Shown here in pieces: positions 5,795 through 6,709 of a DNA stretch of 6,709 bases. A program made the position numbers and the translations under genes. Each line of letters starts with the position of its first letter. Position 1 is the first letter of the stretch. A model generated the notes under the pieces. It did not search any database, had not been told where the DNA came from, and saw only the letters and a list, made by a program, of their open reading frames with translations. The stretch is from a bacterium (lineage in GTDB: Bacteria; Nitrospinota_A; UBA7883; JACRGQ01). The stretch lies in assembly GCA_021815535.1 (NCBI GenBank), contig JAKAGL010000129.1, positions 1 to 6,709 of the forward strand, written 5' to 3'.

Positions 5795-6244
5795 TTAGCG
5801 GCGGGAGGCGAAGTAATCCGCCAGTATCTGCCGGTGGTCAAAGGCGATGTCGGCGGGAAGTGAGCTTTCATTGAATATCCCGATGCCGTCGGCGTCGTCC
5901 GCCGCCGCCGGCAGGCCGGCCCCCACAGCGGTGAATACCACGCTTATGGTGTGGGCCCGTGCGTCACGCTTCGGGTCGCTGTAGGCGTGGAATTGCCGCA
6001 ATTCCCTCAGGGAGAGGCCGGTTTCTTCCAAAGCTTCCCGCGCGGCGGCCTGTTCCACCGTTTCGCCGTAATCCACAAAACCGCCCGGCAGCGCCCATGC
6101 GCGCGGTTCGTTGCGGCGGTGAATGAGGATGATCCCCTTTTCCTCGCTCATCTCTATGATGATGTCGACGGTGGGGAGCGGGTTTGCCCACACCTCTATG
6201 TCTCCCCGGCAGAGGGGACAAACGATCTTTTTCTTGGTAGCCAT
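5795..6244 (-). CDS. NUDIX hydrolase
   Basis: This 149-residue cytoplasmic protein carries a complete Nudix box: G55-x5-E61-x7-R69-E70-A-L-E73-E74-T-G76-L77. It should hydrolyse a nucleoside diphosphate linked to another group, using Mg2+ held by the REALEE glutamates. The N-terminus has one CPLC pair (Cys9/Cys12), then NPLPTVDIIIE and IHRRNEPRAWALPGGFVDYGE, the pattern of a common MutT/ADP-ribose-pyrophosphatase-like group in deltaproteobacteria. The exact substrate cannot be told. With only one CxxC a complete zinc ribbon is not evident. The ATG start is well supported by GGAGGG at 6249-6254, 4 nt upstream. It lies 45 bp downstream of dapA on the same strand and is probably co-transcribed. 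Its stop converges on the carboxyltransferase gene across 57 bp with no clear terminator. Confidence 0.92.
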   Translation of the reverse strand: MATKKKIVCPLCRGDIEVWANPLPTVDIIIEMSEEKGIILIHRRNEPRAWALPGGFVDYGETVEQAAAREALEETGLSLRELRQFHAYSDPKRDARAHTISVVFTAVGAGLPAAADDADGIGIFNESSLPADIAFDHRQILADYFASRR

Positions 6245-6268
6245 CGCGCCCTCCGGAAAAATGGGGAC

Positions 6269-6282
6269 GGGCGGTTCCGCCC
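6269..6282. repeat. Short GC hairpin between dapA and the NUDIX gene
   Basis: GGGCGG and CCGCCC form a perfect six-pair stem around two bases, 8 bp after the dapA stop. On the minus strand it is followed by GTCCCC and only then ATTTTT, so the U run is too distant for a good terminator. It may stabilise the dapA 3' end or reduce read-through; functional evidence is absent. Confidence 0.35.
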
Positions 6283-6289
6283 CCTTCCT

Positions 6290-6709
6290 TCAGATCAGCT
6301 TGTAGGACTTTAAAACGGATTCCAGCTTCTGCCGGGTGGCCGGCGCCATGCCGACAAGCGGCAGCCGCGCCCCCTCCTTTATCTTGCCCATCATGGCAAG
6401 GGCGGTCTTGGCCGGCACCGGGTTTGTTTCAATGAACATCGCCTTGCTCATCTCCCGCATCTCGTAGTGAAGGGCAAGCGATTCCTTCAGCTTTCCCTCA
6501 AAAAAGAGGTTATGCATCTTCGCCATTTTTTCCGGCAGCACATTCGCCGTCACCGAGATGGAGCCGATGGCCCCTACCGCCAGCAGCGGGTAGTTTATGA
6601 AATCGTCGCCGCTGTAGAGCAGGAAATCCTTTGGGCAGGCCGCCATGATGTCAATGGCCGCTTCCACGGACCCGGCGGCTTCCTTGATGCCGATGATGTT
6701 GGGATGTTT
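6290..6709 (-). CDS. dapA: 4-hydroxy-tetrahydrodipicolinate synthase, C-terminal part (cut by window edge)
   Basis: DapA condenses pyruvate with aspartate semialdehyde, the first step specific to lysine and diaminopimelate synthesis. The last 139 codons are present; the frame is open to the right edge, and the true start lies outside. It opens with KHPNIIGIKEAAG, the family motif whose lysine (codon 6685-6683) forms the Schiff base with pyruvate. SGDDFINYPLLAVGAIGSISVTAN follows, the loop that lines the active site. Then come the C-terminal helices with NPVPAKTALAMMG and LPLVGMAPATRQKLESVL, ending in KLI. The length from the catalytic lysine to the end is normal for the roughly 290-residue family, so the C-terminus appears complete. 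It is transcribed toward the NUDIX gene. Confidence 0.95.
   Translation of the reverse strand, partial: KHPNIIGIKEAAGSVEAAIDIMAACPKDFLLYSGDDFINYPLLAVGAIGSISVTANVLPEKMAKMHNLFFEGKLKESLALHYEMREMSKAMFIETNPVPAKTALAMMGKIKEGARLPLVGMAPATRQKLESVLKSYKLI

Overview
The window is chromosomal DNA with moderately high GC and strongly GC-rich third codon positions. It carries ordinary housekeeping and signalling genes in alternating orientation. A motility-type DUF115 protein, a single-receiver diguanylate cyclase, the short N-acetylglutamate-synthase-like acetyltransferase, a de novo NAD gene and a split biotin-dependent carboxyltransferase together suggest a motile Gram-negative bacterium of the deltaproteobacterial/Nitrospinota/Nitrospirota type. 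That placement is inference from gene content; no marker gene here fixes the taxon. I see no mobile element, phage gene, CRISPR array, tRNA or rRNA.

Layout, left to right. (1) 1-110: a possible start of a leftward gene running off the left edge. (2) 159-1604, rightward: a DUF115/MAF-like protein of the kind linked to flagellin glycosylation. (3) 1590-2435, leftward: nadC, whose stop overlaps the DUF115 stop by 15 bp. (4) 2436-2515: a short AT-rich divergent promoter region. (5) 2516-3412, rightward: a REC-GGDEF diguanylate cyclase. (6) 3464-3934, leftward: a GNAT acetyltransferase, separated from the cyclase by 51 bp containing an A9G8 run. (7) 3935-4249: the longest gene-poor stretch, with divergent promoters, a palindrome, a nested inverted repeat and the leader of the next gene. 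(8) 4250-5737, rightward: the carboxyltransferase subunit of oxaloacetate decarboxylase or two-subunit pyruvate carboxylase, without its biotin domain. (9) 5795-6244, leftward: a NUDIX hydrolase. (10) 6290-6709, leftward and cut by the window edge: the C-terminal part of dapA, 45 bp upstream of the NUDIX gene and probably co-transcribed with it.

The genes do not form one pathway. NadC makes NAD precursor, DapA makes lysine and cell-wall precursor, the GNAT probably feeds arginine synthesis, and the carboxyltransferase works at the pyruvate/oxaloacetate node. The DUF115 protein and the cyclase fit surface or flagellar behaviour.

I found no convincing undescribed system. The points most worth checking are: several genes with a -10-like box about 7-11 nt before the start codon and no Shine-Dalgarno (possible leaderless mRNAs); a nine-codon frame overlapping the GNAT start; the missing biotin domain; and the inverted-repeat region at 3979-4068.
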